A stretch of 64,000 nt of DNA, from assembly GCA_037892935.1 (NCBI GenBank), contig JAYXKI010000011.1, positions 930,001-994,000 on the forward strand, in the 5' to 3' direction. The notes under the pieces are model-generated. The model was given only the letters and a program-made list of their open reading frames with translations. It had not been told where the DNA came from and ran no database searches. The stretch's first letter is position 1. The number at the start of each line of letters is the position of its first letter. The position numbers and the translations under genes are program-made. Source of the stretch: Phlebopus portentosus (taxonomy: Eukaryota; Basidiomycota; Agaricomycetes; Boletales; Boletinellaceae). Shown one piece after another: positions 1 to 15,331 of the stretch.

Positions 1-1342
1 GAAGTGCTTGCATGCTTCGCGTAGTATGCTCTCAAATTCTTTTGAAGCTGGGGTAATCGTTAGGACATGGAAGGTGAACTTAAAGGTAGGAAGCTCGGTC
101 ACGGCCACGGCACGAGCTCTGTCACGTAATGTAACGTCACGCACTATATGTCACATCACCGTGACAGATCGATACTGACTCGGACACCTGTGCTCGCCCG
201 GCTACCTACCGACTATCACCTTCGCTGAGGAGGGGATTTCTTCCTCTAAGTCTTCAGCTTGTTCATGCTGTCAAGTCCGTTTTCTTTTTAACTGCATATC
301 AACCTACTCGTCGAATAGTTCTCTCCTTGATCTGCTTCGATCTAGAGTTACCAGTTGTGACTAGTCTGGCGACATGCCGTGCTTCAACAAAAAGTTATTT
401 TCATGGTCCGCAAACCTAAAGAGAGCCATACGGATAATCGACTAGATATCTAATCGAGAAAATGTACCTTCCCGATCAGAGACTGGTCGTGCTCAATCCC
501 GCATCTTGTGCTTCAATTCTCTCGGAGTCTTCAAAGCTTTCTCTCGCCGATCTTTAATTGGAACTAACGCGGGCATTCCCAAGATCTCCTTGGACTGGAG
601 CACATCGCTTCGACCTTGGCACACTTGCGTGCCGTTATTCCGGCTTTGCACCATTGCCCCGCATGACTAGACTCCAGTCTCGCTTCAAGTGCCTCGAGGA
701 TTAATATTTGATGCCGCAGGAATACAGTATGTCCCGTTCCATAATCAAAGTGCTTCAGTTTCTTTGTATGGACAAGTTCTCCTTGGAAAAACTTCGTATC
801 ATGAGTTCCTGAAGTCCGTATACCATGATCGCCCCCTTCATTTCCCGACTGCTACCTCGCCATTTAGCCTCGCCATGACATCGTCGAGAAGCATTCTCTT
901 TCGTCAGTGTGCGAAGGTTAATCAGCTAGGCATCTCCTGTTTGGGCTGAAGTCGCAGCACGTGTGTGATGTAACTATGCTCTGCCGTCACCAGCGTGCTT
1001 CTACGGGAGTGCTGTCGCCTCGTGTATGGGGCTTGCTCAGTTGCTCATGCGTGTGGCGCGGGAGACAACATGTTCAAAGTAGCAACGACGTCTTACCCTT
1101 CTCTGCTCTATAAGAATGTGGTCCGTACTTGTCCGTCTTTACCTTGCACTCGCCTAAGCCCTTGCCAGTCTGTTGCAACTCAAAGATGTTGTCGATGCTT
1201 GGATTTCAGACTGCCCCGATTCCTTTTGGTCGGAAGGCTCAAAATGAGGCGCAAAAGGTACACTATCACCATGTTTCTTTGTCACAACACTGACGTACAG
1301 TCATTTTATTGCACAGCACCCGAGTAATTCATTCTTGTCTAG
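1..1342. other. intergenic / 5' region of the Ser-rich gene
   Basis: I recognise no gene here. Positions 119-170 hold a cluster of GTCAC/GTGAC and CGTCA motifs. The first exon and start codon of the downstream Ser/Pro-rich gene probably lie in the right part, but I could not place them. The open frames at 689-949 and 995-1327 have no ATG-led reading of coding character. Confidence 0.5.
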
Positions 1343-3043
1343 GGGCAGGACGACGCAACCCCAGCAGCGCGGTTCGCAGAATGGGTCCACATACTACGTG
1401 TTTTCGAGTTCGGGCTCTTATGTTCTCGAATCCCAACGACCACCTCTTGGACATGCAGGTCATTCCTCGACGTCGGCCCCAACAGTAAATATCCAGTCTA
1501 ATCCTGCTCCCAGGCCTGAGTTTAGGACGTCTCCGTCAACTCAGCAAGTCGTCACGACAGGCGACCGTAGTAACTCTAAAAACACTTCTCCAGGCCGTTC
1601 CTTCAACATCTACCCTGATACCTCTAATCCCGACTCGTTCATCTATGAACGCTCGGAGGCCGATTCTGACGCGCTTACACTCTACTCAAATGCATCGGTA
1701 GAAACACTACAGTTTCCAGCCGCAGATACCTCAACTCAGATCTCTCAGCCTTCTGCCGCGCGACGAAGTTCAAGGGAGCCGGACTCACCTCATCCTCTTC
1801 CTATCTCCTTACCATCCTCGAGTTCATCCCTCGTCGTGGCGTCTCAGAGTCGACAGCTCCCTCGCAATGTCGATGATGGACCTCGTTCACGAGTCACGGC
1901 CGCCGATTCTGGCCCAAACGCGAGACGCAACAGCGGGTCCGATCATGAGCGACCTGTAACAGCTCAGTCGGGACCATCGCCTACGCGTTCTAGTCCTCCA
2001 CACTCCGGCCCTGGTGGTCGATTCCCTGAGCGATCTAACACAATGCCCAACTTTCCTACAGGACCTCGCGAGGTTCTGCCCATTCGCCGTAACTCAGATC
2101 CCACCACACAAGGTGACTCGGCACGCAAGAGGCGGTTGAGCGGAGCTGTTATTCCGACCGGTTTTGGAGTTCTTCCAGGAGAGCGCCTGTCTCCTACTAA
2201 TGGGCGAGAATCGACCGCCGTCGTCCCAGCAGGACTCGGGACTACTGAACGTCTTTCGCCTCCCGTGGTACGCGGACCATCACCCGATAGCAAACGGGAG
2301 CGATACTCTCCGGAGAGGGAAGTCAGTCCCACCAGCTCAGGCTTTGTTCGTGAGAGGAGGATGAGTGGCGCGGGCGCTAGTGGTTTCCCTGCTCCTCCTC
2401 CGGGGAGCTTTTACGACAGGGATAGACCGCCTCTTCGCCGCGGTTCGCAATCATCTGCATCTACTTCATCTCGTGGGCACTCTCCGCAAGACGAAGCGCC
2501 TCGTGGTGTGGTTTTCGCAACAGGACCGCTCCCAACTATTCGCAGCAGAACGATCTCACAGGGTCGTATCAGTAAAGATGATGCCCCTAGACAGATTTTT
2601 GTCGCAGGCTTGGAAACATCCAAAATGGTACGATTTTCGGAAAACCTGATCTGTCCATCTCCCATTCCGCCTGAGAGGCGACGGAAAGGCTGGTACAATA
2701 AGAGGGGGTACGTTGTTGCGTCTTCCTCTTTTCTGACTATCGTACTAACGTCAGTCCGTTTCCTCTTAATCATAGGGACCAGCTTTGGACCAACGATGGA
2801 ATCTTTGTCTCACCAGATCCAGGAAATGAATATCCGTTAGATCTTGCCGAATATCCTGAACCTGGTACCGGCTGGCAGAACGAAGAGGGGATCCGAATTG
2901 ATATGCACCATCGACTCATTCCGAAAGCACCCCTTCGACCAGCTCTCAAACGAGGCTCCTCGTCTACGGCTTCTCAAACATTGCCTGGACGTCCCGAAAA
3001 TCGCACCACTTTAAATGTCAATTCGATTCGCGAGGAAGCATAG
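1343..3043 (+). CDS. Ser/Pro-rich conserved basidiomycete protein, 5' exon unresolved
   Basis: The function is unknown. The reading is open from an acceptor-like TCTAG at about 1342 to a donor at 2708. A 68-bp GT-AG intron (2708-2775) is removed, and translation continues in frame to TAG at 3041-3043. About 450 residues are low-complexity Ser/Pro/Arg-rich sequence typical of disordered regulatory proteins. The C-terminal part is ordered and looks conserved: RRRKGWYNKRG is joined across the intron to DQLWTNDGIFVSPDPG, followed by a Pro-rich tail. There is no in-frame ATG before the middle of the first exon, so a short upstream exon must carry the start. I recall similar C-termini in Agaricomycete hypothetical proteins but cannot name a family. 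The convergent RecQ gene ends 176 bp downstream on the other strand. Confidence 0.7.
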
Positions 3044-3218
3044 CAGACTTTCTCCACGTTTTCTTCTCACACTTTTCGCATTTCGTCCACTCCAAAGCAT
3101 TATATGTATTTGCAGAAGCTAGTCTTCCTGCTTTTATGTGTGTCTAGTGTTACATATGGTCTCTAATAAGTTACAAGAATATATAGCTCTGTATGCCTTA
3201 TTTCCATGCATCCTAATC

Positions 3219-6749
<3,531 letters not shown>

Positions 6750-7091
6750 TCTGCAGTTTGACCTGTGGTGGTCGAGGTCTAAAGCCAAGATGACGCGACG
6801 CGTCTCCATTTCTGTTTACACGTGATGGACACGCGTGACAGATGTGAATCACGTCCGTCACAAAACAACAGAAACAATATTATTGACTCGGCGCTCCGCT
6901 TATTTACTTATGATCAATGTTCGTTCTACTATTCTTGTCCTATGGATGGACCTTGTCTTTGATTTTAACCTCGTAGTCCGCTTTTACGTCTTCATGTGAA
7001 CGCATGATGTACGTACACGTACTGTATTGCATTTCACGTACAAGCAGCCTCTGCGGTTTGAGCAAGTGGTATTGTCTTCTCCTGATTCCCC
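6750..7091. other. RecQ promoter / 3' end of the small minus-strand gene
   Basis: This stretch of 342 bp holds the two ACGCGT boxes and further GTGAC/GTCAC motifs in its first 110 bp. I see nothing else recognisable. Confidence 0.5.
6798..6836. promoter_or_regulatory. two MCB-type ACGCGT boxes upstream of RecQ
   Basis: ACGCGT occurs at 6798-6803 and 6831-6836, which is 49 and 82 bp upstream of the RecQ start codon. ACGCGT is the MluI cell-cycle box bound by MBF in yeasts, which drives G1/S expression of replication and repair genes. The role here is inferred from sequence and position only. Confidence 0.45.
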
Positions 7092-7569
7092 TCACCATGT
7101 AAGTTTTCTTTCTTCCAACGTCGTCCTGTTGGCAATAAATGGTGCTCCGAACGTTATGCCCATTCCGAAGGGCTGTGTTCTCTTCAGATCAATCTGAGGA
7201 GATTGAGGTTTGGGAAGATACGGATGTATCGGAAGCGGCCCGTCACAGAATAAATTCTGGTCGTTCTCTTGACTTGAGAAAGCCGGCTCCCTCACTACCA
7301 TGATCACAACCAGCTCGGTCCTCACTCGTTCTACACGGGCCGTGGCCTCGGATATGTCAGCCCTCCTTTCGAGCTGCGTATATTGTATCGAGCAAGTGTC
7401 GCTGATGAACTTAACTACGCCACGACCGGTAGTCGTTCTGAGGGCTCACTTAGCCTATTCACATACTCACAAGTAAGGTTTGGTTTCTTCTATGAAGCCA
7501 AGATTCTGGACTATTTGTGACCGCGCTTGAGACGTCCGACTGTATCAGAGCTTCCGTGCTTGTCGCCAT
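7092..7569 (-). CDS. small unknown protein, provisional model
   Basis: I do not recognise this gene. An ATG at 7569 opens a short exon beginning MATSTEALIQSD that runs to a canonical GTGAGT donor; a CTCAG acceptor follows. The next open frame has a helical, charged stretch (QLERRADISEATARVERVR) followed by a Pro-rich end and a stop at 7092. The two frames do not join in phase by the obvious splice, so either the splice sites are wrong or there is a one-base consensus error, as seen in several genes of this window. Coding nature is suggested by residue composition and clear intron borders. It lies directly upstream of RecQ on the same strand. Confidence 0.3.
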
Positions 7570-8088
7570 GTCAGCAGGATCCTTTGTGGTGTGGTTAGTC
7601 ATACAAAACGACGGTCACTCGGGAGATAGGTTTGCAGCCTTGCATTCGTCAGCTGGTCGAGAGAGCCCATGTACAAGCCCTAGCGGATGTGCTTTGGCGA
7701 GTGCTGGCTAAGTCCACCAGCTGATGAGCACAAGGTGCATCGCGCTGCTGGGACGTCTGACCGAATCCGTCGATTGACCTACGAACGTGAACACATGAAC
7801 GACAAACTGTCAAGTGTATCTGTTGCTTCTACCGCTTGCGTTCAGAAGTTGTAATAGTATATTATCAACCGCATTTTTGCTCAATAGAGTCGGTGGGTAC
7901 TGGTGACGCCGACGAGACTATTTCAAATTGAAATGCATTTGATAAGACTTGAATATTACAGTTATGCATTTTGAACTCCGCTTCAATTCCTGGACGCGTC
8001 GCGACGCGCTTCCAATTTTGCACCCGAGTGATAGACTCCGACATACTGAGCGCGAGATAGCACAAGGCTCTTGTCGTCTCCCACCACC
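7570..8088. other. divergent intergenic region
   Basis: Region between the small minus-strand gene and the F-box-type gene. It is probably a shared divergent promoter. I see no TATA-like or repeat feature that I would defend. Confidence 0.4.
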
Positions 8089-10047
8089 ATGGTGGCTGCA
8101 GACACCAGGGCGCGTCCTGCGCCAGTGAAGTCTCGTATATCGACAGCTGGACGCGCTAAGAAACCCTTCCGGCCTGTCGCGACGAACATCGCGTCGTATG
8201 ACAGGAAGGATCCTTTCGCAGCGGTCGACGCGCTCAGAAAGCTTCTGACAACGCTTCCTACGAGGTCTGGAACTAATCAGTTGAAGATGACTGCGGATGA
8301 GCATAGGTTATCGATGCATTTGTTGACAATTGTCGAGCCCGTGCGTTACTCCTTCGCTTTGTTCATTAGACCAGCAGCTGATACCAACCACGCTAGTTCA
8401 TTGGGTCATCGCCGTCTCCTCGCGGCCTGACGCGACAGCCCACCGAAAATCTGGACGAAATCGCGTCGTATGTCGATAGCAAGCGCGACCTACTCTCGCT
8501 AGCGTTATCTTGTAAGCGAATGTATGGAGTTATCTTTCCGCGTCACTTTGAATATCGCATCATTCGGTGCAAGATAAGCAACATTGCGGCATGGAGCTAC
8601 TTTGCGAATAGTCGTGCGTTGGCCTCCAACGTGCGACGTCTCGAGATTCTCGACGAGCGCTCGACGGAGATTCCTCGAATACCATCAGATATCCTTGCTT
8701 CAGATACGGAGCTGGAATCAAGCGATGATGAACTTGGCTTGCATCATAAACAAGGACGACTATTCTCCTCTGCTCTATCCAAAATGACGCGACTGACGAC
8801 GTTCGTTTGGTCCTGCAACCACTCATTGATATCTCTAGATAAGATTTGGTCGACCCTACTAAAGTGCCAGTCGTTGAAGATGATTGAAGTAAATGATAAT
8901 TTGGTATTCAGCCCCATCTCTGAGGAATCAACCTCTAGCGACACAAAACAGGCGTTAGTGGTCAGTGTGCATTTTTTCTTCAAGGCTTAATTGATATTCA
9001 CAAAAATTTGAAGCTTCCATATTTATCGTCTGTCGCAGTACGGTCGTTTAAGAAGGGATATGGGCAGAACAAGAATCCGGACCTTGGGCGCGTTACGGAG
9101 ATGCTACATCACTGTCCGAATTTACAGGTGTGCCGTCCGCTGAATGATGGGATATGTTGGCTAAATGATAGCATGTAGGAGTTGAATATTGATTATAAGC
9201 CACAGGCAGGATTCGGAAGCCCACGCGCCGATAACTTCTTCTTGTGTGGCCGATGGCCAAGTCTTCGCACGCTGAATCTTACGCATCTTTCATGTTCACT
9301 CGACGGGTTTGATGCTGCATCAGCCTTTTTCGCGGCGCATCCTAATGTTGAAGTCCTCCATCTGGATATTGGCCCTCGTACGAATCTAAGAGGGCTCGTG
9401 CTTGCACCCGGCTCTCTCCCGCGACTTCGTGAGCTGAAGTCCAGCAAGGAATTTGCGTGCTTGATTATATCATGCCCATCCGAGAACCGTCCACTCGAAA
9501 CAATAAAGGGAATACGTCTGACAGGACCTCAACGTGATGCTGCATTTCTCGAGGCACTGCGCAGATCCGTCATCAGGCGCATAGATTTGGCTGGTTATGG
9601 AGAGTTTGAGGATATTCGTAGGCTGGTCGATTGTGCCCCAAAGCTTACCTGGTTGGATATCGGAAAGAAGACCAGTGCCTCTGCACATAAAGGACCCGTG
9701 ACTATATCGAGCGTCGTAAGTTGTAGCTTTTTGATACCCCAATACTCCCTTTCACAGTTAACTAAACTTCGCAGGTCGACTGGGCAAATCTGCTCACTCA
9801 ACTACCTGATCTTACCACGTTCCACGGGATACCCTTTTTCTATGAAGTGTCAAGTATACTTACGTCTCCCGCAACAATTTCGGACCGTTCGCGTATAAAG
9901 AAAAACGACGAGGTTGCTTCAGTGCTCGCTTGGAAATGTCCCAATCTTCGCAGAGTCGATCACTGGGAAGAGCAGGCTGGCAAGGTCATCGTCCTGTTCA
10001 AGGACGGAGACAAGGCGAAGTGGGAAGTTCGCCGGGTCAAAGTGTAG
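8089..10047 (+). CDS. F-box-type protein with LRR-like C-terminus
   Basis: This is a putative substrate-receptor-like protein of the large Agaricomycete F-box family (SCF ubiquitin ligases). Five exons give 1719 nt (572 aa) in frame: 8089-8340, 8397-8964, 9039-9127, 9179-9715, 9775-10047. The F-box-like helix is PTENLDEIASYVDSKRDLLS followed by LALSCKRMYGVIFPRHFEY. Downstream, irregular leucine-rich segments repeat (WPSLRTLNLTHLS, PNVEVLHLDIG, APKLTWLDIG, CPNLRRVDHWEE), as in F-box/LRR proteins. About 95 residues precede the F-box, whereas relatives often begin almost directly with it. The first exon could therefore be wrong and the true start may lie nearer the F-box. No specific substrate can be inferred. 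Confidence 0.75.
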
Positions 10048-11811
10048 GCATTTCTTGGAGACCTCTTTGGTGACTTCAGATTGTATACCTACATTGGATG
10101 CATTGATTCCGTTCTTCTGATTCTATCATGCACACTATCTGGCGGACACGGTTAGTCTCGAGTCCGTCGCGATTGGCTTGATCAAATTAGATGCTACTAA
10201 CTATGAATTGAGGAATATTAATGATTCGCCTGTTTACCGACTCGTGATAATTCTCACAGCGGCGGCGGCGTCGGCGGTGGTTCCACGGGGACTCATCCAT
10301 CCGTCAAAAGACGGGCGCTCAGAAACTGTTAAAATATTATCTTCACGCTTCAGGCTAGGGCAGTAATGTCTAATTCATGCAATCAACAAGCGCAACAACC
10401 AATCCTCGTGCGGGACTGGGATACCTCGTTGAACGCTTAATGCCTTGTGTACTTCCCTGGAGCGCCAGCTTAGCTGCTTCCAAAGGGAAGAAAAGGTTTT
10501 GTCAATGAAGGATTCTAAGCCGCGACTCGGTGTACGAGAACAGTACTAGCGCCACCTGGTGTCTTTGTCTGGTTCGCGTCGTTGGAAGCAAGTACTAGTG
10601 GCAAGCAAGCACCACGGCGGACTTGTTTTTGTTCCATCATTCTCTTGTACGAGTACAACTCGTTGTGTCTACCATCTGAAGGGTCCCGTTCCCATCATCG
10701 CAGCTTCGTGGCCATCTGAGACGCGATGGGAAGAAAGAAGCTCTACTGTTCTTCGACTCTTAGACCGTAGGGGTTGGCGCTACAGCTATACCGCACAACT
10801 CTGCTGTTTAAGACAACGACTTTTTCGTGTGCCGGCATTCCAGTCCACTGAAGTTGATAGCAGTAGCCCATGCTGCCGAACTTCGAGGACAGGACAAGCG
10901 TAACTCGCCGCACAGTGCCTTCATCCTCTTTCTCCATTCAGAACGTCAGGTTTGTTGTAGTCCAATTCCGATCTGGCGAAAATCCGCATCGTTTTCCGTT
11001 GTTTTGTTAGGTTGTCCGTATTGACATGATGAGATGGGATGATACTAGGATTATATGAGCCGGCGACACTATCTTCACTAGTACCGCTAGGCAGCTGGAA
11101 CAAGTTAGAAAGTATGAAGGTAATTGTGTAAAAGCGATGTTCCAATTATGCTATAAAGTTTTTTGGTCCAGCGATCAAGAATGGTTAATGGTTCTAAGGT
11201 GTGTAGATGCGCAGGTGTGTAGATAGCAATCCTTTGGTATACGAGTGGTTTCCTATTCCTCTCATTCTGAATGGGATCTTCCCCGCAGCAAATCTGCCTG
11301 GCTCCACATGCAAGTCACAATTTCTAGCGCGACAGAATATAATTGGTGGGGTCTCCAGCAAGGACGAAAAGGCCAAGATCTTTCAGAGGAGGCGCGCGCG
11401 AAGTAAGATTACCCGCCAGTGATGCTGCTGCGAACGAGAGAAGCCGGGAAGGGAAGCGTCTCGGATTCTTTGGACTATACGGTAAGATAGATCCTAGCCT
11501 GGCATATCGCCTGAAAGACGGGAGAGACCGACGTCTCCTCTGAATTATGGGAAAACCGGGGAATAGATTGGATATTATATTTGTTGTATATTGAAGGGGC
11601 TTGGGGCTTGGCATAAGATAACTTCATCTATGTACGTGCAGTATGTTATAAGTACTGTGAAGAAAAGTGGTTGTGTTTCGACTATGCTACAATATTGATA
11701 CTTTTCTTTGGATGCTGTCTTTGGGGGTGGTTAGTATGTCTAAGGTGAGTAGGCGTCCCGAATTTTATGTTCTTCATTCTCGTCTCGTCGTCCGTCCGCC
11801 ATCAATACGTG
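10048..11811. other. gene-free stretch
   Basis: 1.8 kb with only short open frames lacking coding character. It contains the 3' ends of the convergent F-box-type and tRNA ligase genes. A GGCGGCGGCGTCGGCGG run lies near 10260. No RNA gene or repeat was recognised. Confidence 0.4.
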
Positions 11812-14800
11812 TTAACCCATCAACCCCTTCACGCGCCCCCTCACCACAACATCCCGCAGCTCAATCACCTTAACCTCCTTCCCCGCCCTGCCCTCCCTCC
11901 ACCTTTCCACAACGCCCCTCGCCTCGAACGGCTTGACGCCCTCCTCCCTCGTGCCGACCGTCACATGCAGGCGGCGCTTCACGTCCGCCCTTAGCTCCCC
12001 GCACGAAGCGCAGCGCCTCCGCGCTCGTGTCCTCCCCCGGGTCGACCTGGGGCCGCAGGTCCTCGACGGAGATGCACATGACGCGCCCGTCGCTGATCAG
12101 ATGCCGCAGGCGGAACGTGAAGAGCGGGTTCGGCGAGTGCGGCAGCGAGGAGAGCGCGCGGCAGGACTCCCACAGCGCCCTTTCGCACGGGTCGGTGAGG
12201 TTGTTGGAGTGCGCGAGCGTGATGTGCGGGATGGGCGCTATGCGGTTGTCGGCGGTCAGTTTGGACCAGAGGTCCTTCATCTCTTTCGGTATCTCTTCTT
12301 CCTTCCCTTCTTTCTTCTCACCCTCCTTCGCGCCGGAGTCGGAGTCGGCTTCGCGGAACCGCTCCTCGATGACAGCTCTCAGATCCACCTCCGGCAGGAG
12401 CGCGTAGTACCGCACTTTCCTCTCCTTCTCCTTCTTGCTCTCCACGCTCCGCTTCTCCGCCTCGGAGACCTTGTAGCCCCTCGCGCGCGCCAGCGCGGCC
12501 CCCACCTCCTCCCCACTCGGCCTCCTACACCCAAGGATCCTCACACATGCATCCACAGCCCTCGCCAGGCTCTCCTCCATCCCCTTTCCGTCCCCTCCAT
12601 CATCCTCCAAGGGCATCTCGACAACCTCATCCACCTCGCTCTCCGCCAACTCCTCCGTACTCTGTATGAACATCCATATAACGCTCTCGTGGTGCGCGAC
12701 GTCCGTCTCCGAGGGGCGCAGCGTCTGGTGGTTGTCCCCGCGCTGCAGGACGCGGTCGGAGCAGATGCGGTGCACCGTTGCGCGCGGCTTCTCTGCGATG
12801 GGCCAGTAGAGCGCTAGCAGACGCACGGGCGGGTCCAGCCCTTCCACGGCGTCGCGCAGGCTGAGGCGGTGCTGTACGAGGTGGTTGTTTCTAAATGATA
12901 ACAAATGTTAGAAAAACAGAATTAGTTAGTCAGGTTTACAGTCAGAAGAGGAGGACGGGAATGACGCACTTATCGGCAATAACAACATCATGAGTGTCAG
13001 CTCCTTCTTCACGCGTCTCACGAACTCCTGCGCGGCCTTCTTACCGGGTATGTCGTCACTCTGGACGTGTCCGAATCCGAATAGATGCGTGAGCGCGACG
13101 GCGAGCGTGGTCTTTCCCGCACCCGGGATCGCGACGGGCACGATGATCGTCTTTCCAAACTTCTTCTTCGGTTTCGATTTTGACTCGGGGTGTTTTTCAG
13201 TGTCTTCATCCATATTCATATTCACGTCGACATCGATGTCCATCTTCGCATCCCCCGTCGCCAAAATCTGTTGCTCTGGGTGGTTCACCTTCAACCACTC
13301 CAAGAACCTCTCCCTCGTCGCGATGATGCCCTTCCCTTTACTATACTCCCTAAACGCCTCCCGGTTCTTCTTTATCTCCTCTCGCACCCACTTCAGGTAC
13401 AAATGCGACTCCGGTCTGCGGAGTTTGGACTTGGGGATGCTGACCGTGTCGAGCGACTGCTTGGAGGCGAGGAGGATCTTGGTGATCTCGCGCCAGTCGC
13501 GGTACGTCATGTACGGCTCGTCGTACTTCACCTTGAAGAAGAAGGACGAGCCGGGCGGGTAGGGCGGGGCGTCCCTGTCCCTGTCCCTGTCCCTGCCGTT
13601 CGCCTCGATCTTATTCTGGCCGACATGACACCTCACAACGAACCCCTCGATCGCCTCGCCCATCCATTCGCCCCTCCTCGCGACCTCGTCCGAGAACGCG
13701 CGCACCTCCGCGATGGAGCGCACGATATGGAACGGCGTCTCGATGAGCCCCCACTCGCGCGCGAAGCGCGCTACGGCGTCGGAGGGGAGGGTGTGGAACG
13801 CCCCCGTGGACTCGTTTATCCCGTGCAGGTGCAGGCCGGTCTTCTCGGGCGAGTAGGGGAGGACGTGCTCCTCGAACGAGTCGTCGCAGAGCTGTAGCCG
13901 TAGTCATAGAATATGAATGTTAGAAAATGTTAATTCAGGCATTAGTAGTAGTAGTAGTAGTACGCACCTCAGCAACGGCGGTCCAGTTGTTCTCCCAGAG
14001 CACAGCAGCGAGCTCTTCGACCGTCTTCCCCTTCCTTCCAGCTGGCGCACGAGCCACCGCTCGCCCATCTCCGCGTGGCTGACCTCCGAGCCCTGTACGG
14101 GGCCGAGCGAGTGCTTCGAGGTGACGAGCAGCTTGGAGGGCGTGAGCGCGGCGATGAAGATGATGCACCCGTTCGACTTGAGCGTCATCACGTACGGAGG
14201 GGCGGTGTGTTTCTCTAGTGCGTCCCACTACGTATACGAGGCATTGTCAGAATATCGAAGGTGGACGGAACTGTCGTGTAGTAGTACTCACCGTGCACCA
14301 AGGCACCTCGCCGATATTAAAGAACTTATCATACCCCCTCGCCACGATCCTATACCTCCCCTCCCCCTGCCCCTCTCCTTCCTTCCCGTTCCGCGGGTCC
14401 TCCTCCGACACCCACTGTGTGAACAACCCGCGCGCGAGGGTGGGGAACGGCGAGGGCACGTCGTAGTACTTATACTCGTTCAGCCTCCAGCTGCGGATGG
14501 AGACGGAGGGGTCGGCGGGGGCGGGGTAGGTGCTCGAGCTGGCGAGCCTTTTGTTCCTGTTTTTTATTTTGGAAGAGGCGGAGAGGAGGGCGAGGAGGGA
14601 GGAGACGAGCGCGTGGTCGGACGCGGGGAGTGGGGGTGCCATGGTTGTTGTCGCAGGAGTGATTGAGATTGGGTCGTCGGTTGGGTTGGGATTTGGCTGT
14701 GGTGACGGCTTTGACCTCGCCGAGCTGGAGAACCAACGAGCAGCAGCAGTAGCGTTCCTCTGCGCGAGGCTCGAAGGGTAAGCGTGAGCGTTAGACTGAG

Positions 14801-14948
14801 AGCAAGACAAGAACTGTAGCCTTAGTTGACAGTGAGTCGCACAAAGGCGTACTTGTAGAGCGGTCGTCGTCGTCGTGGTCGTGGTAGATATACATCCCGG
14901 TCTTCGAACGACGGCACCGTGACCGCAAACTCGAGCTGGTAGACTCAT
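11812..14948 (-). CDS. TRL1: fungal tRNA ligase (ligase-kinase-CPDase), three apparent frameshifts
   Basis: Trl1 joins tRNA exon halves after intron removal and ligates HAC1-type mRNA in the unfolded-protein response. Exons: 14948-14292, 14227-13968, 13891-12970, 12890-11812. The ligase domain has the KSNG nucleotidyl-lysine motif; it continues through LCDDSFEEHVL and FFFKVKYDEPYMTYRDWRE. The kinase has the P-loop PGAGKTTLAVAL, and the CPDase has two HxT motifs (HITLAH, HVTVGT). Three one-base frameshifts break the frame: near 14028-14031 (CCCC; one base short), 12994-13002 (one short) and 11997-12000 (CCCC; one extra). Correcting them gives 972 codons. This gene is normally essential, so I suspect consensus errors rather than a dead gene. 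Two starts are possible: 14948, giving a 102-residue extension that looks like a mitochondrial presequence (RWFSSSAR), or ATG at 14642, giving the usual length of about 870 aa. Confidence 0.93.
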
Positions 14949-15331
14949 CCCACCTCATCTCATCGGCTCATCAGCTCACTCCGTCGTCGTGACTCACCCG
15001 TAGACACAGCCGAGGTCAGCGTAAGAGGAGTCAGAGAGCACAACCGAATAATTTAATTTCCAATTTCACACCCAGTCGGTACCGAATGATCCAGACTCGA
15101 CTCAGTAAGCAGGACATCTCGCTTCCGACTTCAATACCGTTTGAACCACTGCTCTGACTACGTTGTATTGCATACGAATATAGTACTTATGTCTGAAGAA
15201 AGCAAAGTAAATGAAGGAAAGGGCGAATATGATACAAAGTACCAGGTCGGCGATAATATACGTAAGAGCGAACGAAAGAAAATAGGCAAGACAAAAGAGA
15301 GACAAGAAAAATCAAACTCAGAGGACCGCAG
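14949..15331. other. TRL1 promoter / ATG18 3' region
   Basis: 383 bp between two genes on the minus strand. It is A-rich on the plus strand around 15190-15320. No further feature was recognised. Confidence 0.4.

Noticed and set aside
11985..12050. 52-bp intron as an alternative to the third TRL1 frameshift
   Set aside because: A GT-AG pair would rejoin the frames, but it would remove EDTSAEALRFVRG, which fits the protein, and the stretch is GC-rich without intron character. A one-base error explains it better.
11933..12817. 294-codon plus-strand open frame
   Set aside because: It is the mirror of the GC-rich tRNA ligase exon on the minus strand, whose reading has clear kinase and CPDase motifs.
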